Below are positions 36,620 to 45,234 of a stretch of 64,000 bases of DNA, in pieces. This stretch comes from Dyella kyungheensis. GTDB lineage: Bacteria; Pseudomonadota; Gammaproteobacteria; Xanthomonadales; Rhodanobacteraceae. The DNA lies in NCBI RefSeq assembly GCF_016905005.1, contig NZ_JADIKC010000010.1, positions 129,801 through 193,800 on the forward strand, read 5' to 3'. The notes beneath the pieces are model-generated. The model was not told the origin of the DNA, did no database searches, and saw only the letters and a program-made list of their open reading frames with translations. The translations under genes and the position numbers were made by a program. The stretch's first letter is position 1; each line of letters begins with the position of its first letter.

Positions 36620-39601
36620 TCAGCCAAGCACAAAACTAGCCGCCACTTCTGCGGCCTCACTCAGACCCTGATTAGGTCGGTACGCCAAGCGAAACTGCAA
36701 GTTATTGCCGCTATCGATGGCTCGCCGATAGTGCACGAGCAAACCATGAGGCGTAATTCGCGTACCTGGCACCGCGTCAGCGTAGATGGCCAGCGGCAGG
36801 CGTTCGCCTGGGCGTGGTGGCACACTAATTTCGTAATCCCAGCTGCTTTGATTCACAATGAACCCGGGCAACAGGATGGTAAATTCGGCCGTGTTGGCTT
36901 CAAGCCAGTTGTGCTCAAACGTTGAGTCAGCTCCCGCCCAACCCAATTGTTTGGCGGCATCAGCATTGAGCAGAACTGGCCCGAAGCTGGCCTGGTACCA
37001 ACCTTGCAGTTCTTCACTCAGACCTTTGAATGCTTGCGGCCGGTGATCTGCCTCGTATCGACTGCTGTCATCACCCATGCGATTGCCGAAGATGCTGCGC
37101 GTGAGCCACAACTCCATAGAACGGTGATTCTCCGCGTCGGCCTTTCCGTACAACCATAGAGCTGTCCCCATCAACGCGGCTCCTACGATAGCCACCGCCG
37201 CCGCCCCCCATCCGACGACGGGAATAAAGGCAACGCCGCCTGCAAAACCGATGAGACCTTCCGTTAAAGCAAATCCACCAATCGCCATGGTTACGCCGCC
37301 AACGCCCGTGTAAAACGCCGCGCGATAATTTTCCGAATTACCGAGGCGCACAGTCTTCTGCATATCTGTCGCCAAGCCGGCAAGTATCGCCGGATACCCC
37401 GTCCATCGCGTAAACGCCACGCTACTAAGAAAACTCTTCACCGCCAGTTGATAACCCACGCCCGGCAGGCGGGTCGCTATGGTCGAGAGAATGCCCACCT
37501 GGATTACTCGCGCACTCACCATGGCCGAACCCAGCGAGCCCAGAAAGCCCATAATGGCCGAAGCAAGATTGGTCGCGTTTTCGCTGCTGTAGTGGCTACT
37601 GATTTCCTTTTGGGCAGCCATCAAATTGACGTAGTTGAAATAAAGCACAGCAAAGTTGAGCGCACCCAGCGTGCCCGTCTTGCCCCAGCCAGCCAGCGTC
37701 GGACGGACGACGACAGTTCTGGTTTCGGTCAAAGTGACTGTGCGAGAGCCTGTTTCTACTCCAATCGCCTTGCTCTCCACGATGCGAGCCATGCCTGTGT
37801 CGATAAGTGCCTGCACGTCCTCCGTGAGCCTGGCTTCGTTACCGTGGAGTTGATCGGTAAGACGGTAACGCGTCCTCAATAGACCGAGGATGTCTTCCAT
37901 CTGTGCTTCGTTCGCGGCGGCCTGGACCCGTTGCCGCAAGTTACGACTCTTGTCCCAACGAGCCTGACCTTTCAACCGCTTCATCAGCACGGTGGTGGTG
38001 GTTTCCGCGATAAGGTCGGTGGCGCCATTGACCTCTTCGAACTTCGCGCCAAGCTCATTGATAACGGTGGCGCTGGCGCTCAACAGCGTGCCTTTAAGGT
38101 CATCCTTCTTTTTGAATTGCTCGACCGCCAGCCTGAAGGGATTGTAGGCAGCCAAACCCATATAGATTGGACTGGCCTTGTCGTCGACCCAGCTTTCCAA
38201 GCGCTTGTATCGCGGATCTTGACCGTCCTGACCCAGCAAGCAGTTGCCCATGTTGTGCATGCAGGAAGCAATCGTTTGCTCCAGACCCTGGGCCGACACC
38301 TTGTGGTCCCGATCGTATGAAGAGAACGCGGCGGCCAAGCTATAGGACTTCTCCAAATTGCCGATCTCAGCTGTGGCCAGCCAGGCATCGTGGTTGGCGC
38401 ACGCAACAGCTAGGCGCTCGAGCAGCGTCATCAACCGCTGGTCAGCGCTATCGCGTTCTGCGAGAAATTGTTTGTACAGCTCTTGATTCATGCGCGTTGC
38501 AAAACGCCAGCCATCCGGTGACAGGTTCTTATCGGTAAGCACTTCGAACTTCAGTTCGCTATCGGTAGGAATGCGTCGCCCATAAGGTTGCGCGCGATGG
38601 CCTTCACCACGAAGTTTTGCGAGCGCGTCGGGCTCACGATTGGCAGGAATACTGCTAGCCTTGTACATGCCACGCAGCGCTTGATCGAGCAAAAAGGCGA
38701 CCACGCTCTTGCGGTGAAAGTCCGCACTCTCGGGCTGCACTTTCTCCACATCCAGGCGCATGCACGCGGGCAACTTAGAGCTAGCGGCCTGGGTGCTGCC
38801 TGCGAGCAAGGTATTCTTGAGATCCAAGGCTTGATGCTGCCTGGCTGCCACAGTCAAGCCGAGCTCAAGCGTCAACCCTTCCGCGTCATAGAGTGCAACA
38901 GCCACTGGTACGCGCGGCTGGGTGTGAGGGTAATTCGCCGCCTGGGCGAGGATGATCTGCAGAGGCAGTTCTTCGGTACTGAAGCACGCACTCCAGGCCA
39001 AGGGCACGCGTTGCGATCTAGGTTTGTAATCCTCGACCCAAGTGCTCAGCGCAGAAGCAGGAAGCACATGCTTTTGCTTGGATGGAGTCTTCTCGCCGTT
39101 GGTCAGCTCATGCATATCCAGCGGCTGCATCAGGCGCTTACGCCATGACGCGCTGGCCATTACCTTGCCGGTGATGGCGTTGGTCCATAGATGCGTGCTG
39201 TAGCCGATCCATACTTCTTTGGCGGTGTCTGGACAGGTGTCGGCCCATACCCAATAGGACGATCCGCCTTCGCGATAGGCATTGCGCTTGTGATAGTTCT
39301 CCAGCCCGGTATAGGTCAGCTCGCGATATTTGCCTTGCCCGTCGTATTCGTGAATGACGAGTTTTTCGCCTTGCGGACCTTTCATGTAAACGTAGACGTA
39401 ACCGGGCCGCAGGGAGCGCAAGGTATAGGTCGCTTCCTTGAGTGCAGGAAGGCCCTGATCCAAGGCATAGCCCGAACCGGCATAGGCGTAAGGCTTGGCC
39501 CCCGGATTTCCCGGGAGCACGGCGTAACGCACCGGAACGATGGGAATACGGGAGCTACATGCGGGGGACGTGGTCGCGCCGCCGGCCGACGATCCGTTCA
39601 T
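36620..39601 (-). CDS. VasX/BTH_I2691-like T6SS membrane-targeting effector
   Basis: This 993-residue protein has a soluble N-terminus resembling the VasX N-terminal region (IPIVPVRYAVLPG, then ALKEATYTLRSLRPGYVYVYMK) and a long helical middle. The C-terminal third holds several hydrophobic stretches (for example LGALNFAVLYFNYVNLMAA and GVAFIPVVGWGAAAVAIVGAALMGTALWLYGKAD). This is the architecture of colicin-like pore formers; V. cholerae VasX perturbs target membranes. The gene lies directly after a DUF4123 adaptor (ATGA overlap) and before a DUF6708 membrane protein, the same order as vgrG-2, vasW, vasX and tsiV2. Pore formation is inferred. Confidence 0.8.
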   Translation of the reverse strand: MNGSSAGGATTSPACSSRIPIVPVRYAVLPGNPGAKPYAYAGSGYALDQGLPALKEATYTLRSLRPGYVYVYMKGPQGEKLVIHEYDGQGKYRELTYTGLENYHKRNAYREGGSSYWVWADTCPDTAKEVWIGYSTHLWTNAITGKVMASASWRKRLMQPLDMHELTNGEKTPSKQKHVLPASALSTWVEDYKPRSQRVPLAWSACFSTEELPLQIILAQAANYPHTQPRVPVAVALYDAEGLTLELGLTVAARQHQALDLKNTLLAGSTQAASSKLPACMRLDVEKVQPESADFHRKSVVAFLLDQALRGMYKASSIPANREPDALAKLRGEGHRAQPYGRRIPTDSELKFEVLTDKNLSPDGWRFATRMNQELYKQFLAERDSADQRLMTLLERLAVACANHDAWLATAEIGNLEKSYSLAAAFSSYDRDHKVSAQGLEQTIASCMHNMGNCLLGQDGQDPRYKRLESWVDDKASPIYMGLAAYNPFRLAVEQFKKKDDLKGTLLSASATVINELGAKFEEVNGATDLIAETTTTVLMKRLKGQARWDKSRNLRQRVQAAANEAQMEDILGLLRTRYRLTDQLHGNEARLTEDVQALIDTGMARIVESKAIGVETGSRTVTLTETRTVVVRPTLAGWGKTGTLGALNFAVLYFNYVNLMAAQKEISSHYSSENATNLASAIMGFLGSLGSAMVSARVIQVGILSTIATRLPGVGYQLAVKSFLSSVAFTRWTGYPAILAGLATDMQKTVRLGNSENYRAAFYTGVGGVTMAIGGFALTEGLIGFAGGVAFIPVVGWGAAAVAIVGAALMGTALWLYGKADAENHRSMELWLTRSIFGNRMGDDSSRYEADHRPQAFKGLSEELQGWYQASFGPVLLNADAAKQLGWAGADSTFEHNWLEANTAEFTILLPGFIVNQSSWDYEISVPPRPGERLPLAIYADAVPGTRITPHGLLVHYRRAIDSGNNLQFRLAYRPNQGLSEAAEVAASFVLG

Positions 39602-40548
39602 GGGATGAATTCCTTTTCGTTGACGAGTGCCGCTACCGCGCGCAGACGATCCTGCGGTGATTGTTCGAGGTCGTTGAGCAGGGCTTGCGCCGTTGGATCA
39701 ACCTGCAGCTGCGGATGACGTGCGAGCAACAGAAAGCAGGTTCGAAAATCGTGATCTGAAATGATGTTGAGCTTGCCGGCTTCGGTCAGTGTTTCTCGTA
39801 CATGGCTTTCTGCATCTCCAGCACTCAAGGTGCTGTAATCGGGCAGTATCCTCAGCTCATTGGCAACGCTGGTGATGAAGTTCTCGCGCATGTTGTGATC
39901 GAAGGCACTCAACTCATCGGCACGCAGGTGAAGCCAGCCGATGGCTGTTTGAGCCGTCCGGGGCGAAGCCTGCTCGAGCTGATACCAATAGTGGGTGGTG
40001 GCTCGGCTTTCCCTCCATAACAGCTGTGTCATGGGGCCCAGCCACGCGTCGCGGTGTGGCGCGTCGAGCGCGCGCAACCACGCTGAAAGGTGATCTGGTC
40101 GGAGGTCGAATTGGGCCTGCCCTTGATCGGGCATCACGAAGCGCGACAAGCTCGCCAAGTGGTGGTGAATGACGTCAATGTCCTGGGATGCGCCGATAAA
40201 CAGCAAGGCATTGGAAGTCGGCCAGTGTTCCAGCGCATGTTGCACTAGCGGTGCATCGTCCGTTGCATCGACGAGAAGCGGGCCACGCTCGGGTTCCTGA
40301 GACAAGCCATCCCAAAGCCATCGGCGCATATTGATTGGACTGACCGCACGCACCAGTTCCGTCACGCTTGGCGCAATGGCAGAGGCGTCACCGGCATCGG
40401 ACGGCGATGGCCGATAAGCCCAGTCTTCCAGCGCTCGTGTATGCAGCAGGAGATAGATGAACGGGGTGGAAGGAATCGCGTTGCTCGGCGATTTCGTGCC
40501 CATCAATGCAGGCAAGCCGGAGTGTTCGACGGTGGGAACGTTGTTCAT
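39598..40548 (-). CDS. DUF4123 T6SS effector adaptor/chaperone (VasW-like)
   Basis: This 316-residue DUF4123 protein has YLLLHTRALEDW near the N-terminus, GPLLVDATDDAPLVQ and a PDQGQAQFDLRPDHLSAWLRALDA region. DUF4123 proteins (Tap/Tec, VasW) load a cognate effector onto VgrG. ATG 40548 overlaps the vgrG stop and its own stop overlaps the effector start, both as ATGA, so all three are translationally coupled. An in-frame upstream extension would run into vgrG and is rejected. Confidence 0.88.
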   Translation of the reverse strand: MNNVPTVEHSGLPALMGTKSPSNAIPSTPFIYLLLHTRALEDWAYRPSPSDAGDASAIAPSVTELVRAVSPINMRRWLWDGLSQEPERGPLLVDATDDAPLVQHALEHWPTSNALLFIGASQDIDVIHHHLASLSRFVMPDQGQAQFDLRPDHLSAWLRALDAPHRDAWLGPMTQLLWRESRATTHYWYQLEQASPRTAQTAIGWLHLRADELSAFDHNMRENFITSVANELRILPDYSTLSAGDAESHVRETLTEAGKLNIISDHDFRTCFLLLARHPQLQVDPTAQALLNDLEQSPQDRLRAVAALVNEKEFIP

Positions 40549-42671
40549 CCCACGCGCCCCTTCTTGCACGAGCAATCTGCTAGTGCGCAGCTGCCGTCGG
40601 TCTGCCTGCCACATAGCCGATCGATCGGCTTTCCAGCCGCGGGCGCACCCTTAATCGCGAAGGGGTTACCGACTCCCGGGCCACGCTGCTGCACCGGACC
40701 CTTCAGCTTGATCACCGTGCCTTCGATAGTGATGCCACTACCATCGATGGTGATGCTGCCACCTGGACCCTGCAGGACCACCCGCTCGCCTGTTTGCAGC
40801 TGATAACGTTGCGTCTGCCGCTCGATGCTCTGACCCGCAGTGAGCTTGTGGTGCCCTTGCACGTTCTGTTCGACATGGCCACCCACATCGATCAGATGAT
40901 TGGCCGTGGTCTGGTCCTTGCGGTGATTGCCGACGTTCTCGATGCGGTCTTTGCCGATGGTGATGGCGTGATTGCGCTCGATCCGAAGGAAGTCGTCCTG
41001 GCCGATTTGATGGCGGCGATCGCGGCCGACGGTGACCTGCTCATCGTTGCCCACGGTCTCCGTGCGGTCGTGGCCGATGCCGATGGTCTCGTCGTGCTCG
41101 ACGTTCTCCTTGCGGTCGTGGCCGATCTGCGTGGTCTCGTCGTGATTGACCACGATGTTCTGGTCTTTCTGCGCGTGGACGAAGATTTCTTCCTGGTCCT
41201 TCTCGTCTTCAAAGCGCAATTCGTTATAGCCATCCCCTTTGTGGGTCTGGCTCTTGATGGTCGTGCGCGTCTTGTGACGCGGCAGTTCGTAGGGTGGCGG
41301 GTTGGTGGCCGGGTAGGTACGGCCGGTGATGATCGGTTGGTCTGGATCGCCATCGACGTAGCTGACGATGACTTCCTGGCCGATACGCGGAATCGCCATA
41401 TGCCCCCAGGCAGCGCCGGCCCAGTTCTGGCTGACCCGGACCCAGCAGGAGCTGTACTCGTCGCGGTTGCCGTAACGATCCCAGACGAATTCGATTTTTA
41501 CGCGGCCGTATTCGTCGCAAAAGATCTCTTCGTTCTTTGGACCGACCACGAAGGCCATCTGCGGACCGTCGATGCGCGGCTTGGGATACAGCGGCGGCTT
41601 CCACTCGACGCGGTCGGGAATGATCTCGGCGGTGTAGCTGTAGTGTGTGCCGACGGTGGCCTCGGCGCTGTCTTCGTCCTGGCTGGTGGTCTGGATGCCA
41701 GCGTGCAGCATGCCCTTGACCCGCCAGCCCGTGTTCCAATCCTCACGAGGATGGCCTTGCAGGTCGAAAGCCAAGCCGGGTTGCAACCGGGCGTCGTCGC
41801 CCTCGATAAAGGCGACCTGCGCATCCCGTCGCAGCGACAGCAAGCGGGTCTGGGTGAACGGCTTTCCTGCTTCGTCTGCCTTGTAGCGACCGGGGAAATC
41901 GTAGCGCTCGTAGTCCCGGCTCTGGTGCGCGAGGTTGCTGCCGTCGCTGACCTGTTGCTGGTTGTACTGGGGATGCTTGAACGTGTAGTCGCGCTGGGTC
42001 TGACGTGCCGTGCGCACGTTTTCGCTGTACCGGAAAGAGCGCAGGCAGGGCTCCGCCTGATCGCCACCGGGGGCAGCGTTGTAGATGATCGGGCCGCCTT
42101 CGATCTCGCCATGGGTGTAGAGCCGGTCGCCCTGGATCAGGCGATGGCCTCGAGCGCTGTGCTCAAAGGTGTAATAAAGGCCCTCCTCCCCGCTGAGCCG
42201 GGCGAAGAAGCCCAAGTCCGTTTCCCCGTGCTGTACGCAGTATTCGCGCGGCAGATGGCCCTTGGTCAGCGTTTGCACGGCATCGGCGATGCCGGAGCGC
42301 TTGAGTACGGTCTGCAGGATCTGCGGTACCGTCTGTTGCTGGAAGATGCGCCAGTCGCTGCGCAGATCCGCGCGGGCGAGTTGCGGTTCCACGATGACGC
42401 GATAGCGCGTCCTTCGAAACCCCGTCGTCCCCTGTTCGATGGAGGACACCAGGCCGTGGACATAGCGCTCGGCATGCTCGCCACGCCACAGCGTGAACAA
42501 TGCGGGCTGGTCGAGCAGTTGGGCGAAGTCGACCGCGGGATTCTCGGAGCTGAGATCGACCGTCAGTTTGAACGGCTGGCAGAGCGATTCCTCCAGGCGA
42601 AACTCGATGACCTGGAAGGCTATCCCGCTGGCGGGCTCGAAGGTGAAACGAAGGTCGGTCTGGCGCGGCAC
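40545..42671 (-). CDS. vgrG: T6SS spike protein VgrG/TssI with Cys-rich tail
   Basis: This 708-residue VgrG has gp27-like domains (LRFTFEPASGIAFQVIEFRLEE; EGLYYTFEH), the gp5 OB-fold (WVRVSQNWAGAAWGHMAIPRIGQEVIVSYVDGDPDQP), a long run of HD/GHDR/GND repeats forming the triple beta-helix and a DUF2345-like end (GGSITIDGSGITIEG). After the helix a short tail contains four cysteines (C-x7-C-x4-C-x-C). GTG 42671 has GGAGG 4 nt upstream; the frame extends to a TTG at 42740 with no recognisable extra sequence. It carries no large enzymatic extension, so it is a carrier for the DUF4123-linked effector. Confidence 0.93.
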   Translation of the reverse strand: MPRQTDLRFTFEPASGIAFQVIEFRLEESLCQPFKLTVDLSSENPAVDFAQLLDQPALFTLWRGEHAERYVHGLVSSIEQGTTGFRRTRYRVIVEPQLARADLRSDWRIFQQQTVPQILQTVLKRSGIADAVQTLTKGHLPREYCVQHGETDLGFFARLSGEEGLYYTFEHSARGHRLIQGDRLYTHGEIEGGPIIYNAAPGGDQAEPCLRSFRYSENVRTARQTQRDYTFKHPQYNQQQVSDGSNLAHQSRDYERYDFPGRYKADEAGKPFTQTRLLSLRRDAQVAFIEGDDARLQPGLAFDLQGHPREDWNTGWRVKGMLHAGIQTTSQDEDSAEATVGTHYSYTAEIIPDRVEWKPPLYPKPRIDGPQMAFVVGPKNEEIFCDEYGRVKIEFVWDRYGNRDEYSSCWVRVSQNWAGAAWGHMAIPRIGQEVIVSYVDGDPDQPIITGRTYPATNPPPYELPRHKTRTTIKSQTHKGDGYNELRFEDEKDQEEIFVHAQKDQNIVVNHDETTQIGHDRKENVEHDETIGIGHDRTETVGNDEQVTVGRDRRHQIGQDDFLRIERNHAITIGKDRIENVGNHRKDQTTANHLIDVGGHVEQNVQGHHKLTAGQSIERQTQRYQLQTGERVVLQGPGGSITIDGSGITIEGTVIKLKGPVQQRGPGVGNPFAIKGAPAAGKPIDRLCGRQTDGSCALADCSCKKGRVG

Positions 42672-42767
42672 AAGGCCTCCATCGCGTGCAGAACAAAAGT
42701 TCCAATATTCCGTGGACAAGACGACACCACAGCCCGCCAATGACGGGCCGTGGTGTCGGGTTTTGCC

Positions 42768-43286
42768 TTAGGCTTCCATCGGCTTGCGCCAGTCATCCGA
42801 GGATTCGGTGCCGGCGATGCTGTGGGTCCAGGTGATCTTGCGATAGGCCATCGAGACCTTGATTAACTGGGTGTACTCGGACTTGGTGGAGTCCTGCGCA
42901 TGCGGCAGCACGGTGTTGATGTCCACGATGGTGGCGTCTTCCAGCTTCGTGGTGAAGAAGTGCTCCTGCTTTCCATCCACCGAGGTGCGGAACCACTGCA
43001 CTTCCACGTTGGGAAGCATTTCGCCGGAGGCCAGCGACTGGTACATCAGCGGAACCGCCTTGTTCAGCGCGCAGGTGAACACGAACGGCTTGTGCACGCG
43101 CTGGCCCGAGGGCTGGCCGCTCTGCGGATCGGTCGGCGTGGTCACGCGGTGTTCGACTTCCTGTACGAGGATCTGGTCCTCGTGGCCTTCCACATAGACA
43201 TTGCCGACGGAATCGGCGGTGAAAGCGCCCTTGCTGATGTTGCCCTGGGTCTTGCCGGTGATGCTGATATAGGCGGGTGTTGGCAT
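42768..43286 (-). CDS. hcp: T6SS inner tube protein Hcp/TssD
   Basis: A 172-residue Hcp: AYISITGKTQGNISKGAFTADS, VEGHEDQILV, TDPQSGQPSGQRVHKPF, ALNKAVPLMYQSL and terminal SSDDWRKPMEA, the same length and pattern I recall for V. cholerae Hcp. Hexamer rings form the tube and carry small effectors. ATG 43286 has GAGGA 6 nt upstream. It heads the leftward hcp-vgrG-effector operon behind a sigma-54 promoter. Confidence 0.97.
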   Translation of the reverse strand: MPTPAYISITGKTQGNISKGAFTADSVGNVYVEGHEDQILVQEVEHRVTTPTDPQSGQPSGQRVHKPFVFTCALNKAVPLMYQSLASGEMLPNVEVQWFRTSVDGKQEHFFTTKLEDATIVDINTVLPHAQDSTKSEYTQLIKVSMAYRKITWTHSIAGTESSDDWRKPMEA

Positions 43287-43359
43287 GACAAATCCTCTGT
43301 CGTCACATAGGGCCGCAATGGGCCGATAGGCCATCCATGGAGGATGACGACGGGGGTAT

Positions 43360-43376
43360 GGCAAACGCCGTGCCAA
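43360..43376 (-). promoter_or_regulatory. sigma-54 promoter of the hcp operon
   Basis: On the minus strand TTGGCACGGCGTTTGCC matches the sigma-54 consensus YTGGCACGRNNNTTGCW at every specified position except the last. Transcription would start about 12 nt beyond, giving a leader of about 60 nt before hcp ATG 43286. A sigma-54 activator (23402-24961) is encoded in the same locus. Confidence 0.88.
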
Positions 43377-43488
43377 TGTCACGAAGCGACGTCTTTCCGT
43401 CGAAAGATCAGTACCTTATAGCGCCTCAGCGACAGGCCGTGCGCTTTCTGAAGCGAACAATGCCGCGTAGCGCCGCGAAAAAGGAAGG

Positions 43489-43514
43489 GCATCGGGCAAC
43501 GCATTGCCCGATGC
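43489..43514 (-). terminator. likely intrinsic terminator of the DUF6159-like gene
   Basis: GCATCGGGCAA and TTGCCCGATGC form a perfect 11-bp stem with a 4-nt loop. On the minus strand it is followed by CCTTCCTTTTTC. It lies about 110 bp after the stop of the gene at 43626-44480 and upstream of the hcp promoter, so it would insulate hcp from readthrough. Confidence 0.65.
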
Positions 43515-43556
43515 AAGTTAAGCGGTTGATTTGAGCACGCCTTCGATGAGCCATCT

Positions 43557-43594
43557 GTTGCTCGAGCGAGCAAACTTTGGCCCGCTCGAGCAAC
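43557..43594. repeat. 12-bp inverted repeat
   Basis: GTTGCTCGAGCG (43557-43568) and CGCTCGAGCAAC (43583-43594) are perfect inverted repeats around a 14-nt spacer. No T-run follows on either strand. It could be an mRNA hairpin in the 3' region of the DUF6159-like gene or a protein-binding site. Confidence 0.7.
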
Positions 43595-43625
43595 ACGCAG
43601 ACGTTTATTTCAAACGCGCGTCGGC

Positions 43626-44480
43626 TTATTTCTTCGGCTTGAACGCCTGCTCCAGCATTGCCTGGTCGAAGCCGTATCCCACTTCGCCATCTTCGGCATA
43701 GCGATACAGCGCGGCGGCGTAGATGCCTTGCAGCGAGGCCTGGATCAGGCCGAGCAGGGTCAGGCCGACGACGACGATCACGATGGCGGCGATGATGGCG
43801 GTGATCGACTGGGTGGCGAATGCGCCGCCGATCAGGCAGGCCGCCAGCACGATCGCGATGAACATCAACAGGCCGAACACCACGCCGATGCCGGCGTTGC
43901 CGATGATGTTCTCGCCCCAGGTGCGCTTGAGCAGTTCGACGCTGCGCGAAATGGCTTCGGTCGGGCCCACGTCCTGGCTCGCCAGCACCGGCACGACCAG
44001 GAAGGTGGCGACCGTCCAGGCAAGGCCGAGGAAACCGGCTACCAGGCGGCCGATCAGACCCAGGCGTTCCTGCAGTGCGCGCAACACCAGACCCACGGTG
44101 GCAGCGATCAAGGCGTAGCCGAAGATGTTCGCGATGCGCGAGCGGGCAATCGCCATGCCTTCGCCGAAGCTGGCGGGTTCGCCACGCAGGCGGGCGAGCG
44201 CGGCACCGGCCAGTGCCGTGTTGAAGAAGATGATCACGAAATACTGGGCCAGGTAGAACAGGAACAGCAACACGTAACCGCCCGCACTTATGCGTTGGCC
44301 GTGCTCGACCACGTGGCCGGCGGACACCATAGCGGCGATGATCGGGATCAGGAAACTCGCCGCCACCAACAGGCAGCAGATGCTGGAAGCAAGCGGAAAC
44401 ATCAACAGCGACTTGTCCGAACGCAACACGTCCGCGCTGGCCTTCATCAGGCTCCAACTGCGTGCAAAACGACCTGCCAT
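43626..44480 (-). CDS. polytopic membrane protein, DUF6159-like
   Basis: This 284-residue protein has about six hydrophobic segments, including LMFPLASSICCLLVAASFLIP, YVLLFLFYLAQYFVIIFFNTAL and AAIVIVVVGLTLLGLIQ, and a conserved-looking SVELLKRTWGENIIGNAGIG loop. Function is unknown. ATG 44480 is preferred because GGAAGG precedes it; ATG 44495 would add five residues. It is not part of the T6SS and appears to be a single gene with its own terminator. Confidence 0.75.
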   Translation of the reverse strand: MAGRFARSWSLMKASADVLRSDKSLLMFPLASSICCLLVAASFLIPIIAAMVSAGHVVEHGQRISAGGYVLLFLFYLAQYFVIIFFNTALAGAALARLRGEPASFGEGMAIARSRIANIFGYALIAATVGLVLRALQERLGLIGRLVAGFLGLAWTVATFLVVPVLASQDVGPTEAISRSVELLKRTWGENIIGNAGIGVVFGLLMFIAIVLAACLIGGAFATQSITAIIAAIVIVVVGLTLLGLIQASLQGIYAAALYRYAEDGEVGYGFDQAMLEQAFKPKK

Positions 44481-44596
44481 ATCCCCTTCCCCCATTCCAT
44501 GTTAGGTGGTTGGGTTTCTAGCATTACCGCAGGGCCGGGGACAGTGCTGGGGCGCGCTTTCGTGACCATGCCGTGCGCCTAGGCACGGCCCGGGCG

Positions 44597-44908
44597 CTAC
44601 CAGGGGCGACGCTTCTTCCTGAAGACGACCCGCTCGTCGAACGCTTCATACAGCAGCACCAACACGCCGCCCGCCGCAACGGCCGCAAGCAGCAAGGCCA
44701 CCAGCCACGAGTCGTAGAAGAACCAGTGCGCGTGGAAGCCCAGCCAGCCGGTGGCGAGCAGCGTCACGATGACGAGGACAAGCGGCGTTCCATAGCTCAC
44801 CGCAGCTTCGCATCCCGGGCAGGTGCGTACGCCGTGCCGCGCTTCGCTGCGGCAATGCGGGCAAATCGCGTAGCGAATCGCCGTGGCATTCTTCATCTCG
44901 TTCGCCAT
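44597..44908 (-). CDS. small zinc-ribbon membrane protein
   Basis: This 103-residue protein has a CPHC-x10-CPGC zinc-ribbon motif near residues 14-31 followed by two transmembrane segments (PLVLVIVTLLATGWLGF and WLVALLLAAVAAGGVLVLLY) and a basic tail. The start is uncertain: ATG 44908 has AGGA just upstream, while ATG 44896 and 44920 are alternatives. Role unknown. Confidence 0.65.
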   Translation of the reverse strand: MANEMKNATAIRYAICPHCRSEARHGVRTCPGCEAAVSYGTPLVLVIVTLLATGWLGFHAHWFFYDSWLVALLLAAVAAGGVLVLLYEAFDERVVFRKKRRPW

Positions 44909-45234
44909 ACGTCCTGCCATGGGCGCTGTTTTCACTGCCTGGCGCGGCAGCGAAAGGAGCAGCTTGGATCTTGCGTGACGACACCGACGACGTCGCCGCG
45001 TGGGCGGCCTTCGCCGCACTGCCCTGCGATTGCGCGCAGGACTGACATGTCGCCCGAGGCGACGATGCGTACGGTAATTGGCGCAGGGCGCCGCGAGGAA
45101 TCAGATAAACCTGAAAAGCGGTCCGCTGTTGGAAGGCGGCGACTTGCGGTGGCACCTCATGGCGCGCACCTGACGTCGATCGCTCGCGGGAAACGGCACA
45201 TCAGCGCAGCATGCCCCAACGAAAATGGCCTGAT
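44909..45234. other. 326-bp gap without a supported gene
   Basis: Between the zinc-ribbon gene and folK, both leftward, I see no frame with a ribosome binding site and family-like sequence and no terminator-like hairpin with a T-run. The promoter of the zinc-ribbon gene is presumably here. Confidence 0.5.

Noticed and set aside
40850..41200. Periodic DNA repeats resembling an array
   Set aside because: The repeats are short, variable and in frame with the VgrG beta-helix HD/GHDR motifs, so they are coding periodicity, not a CRISPR array.
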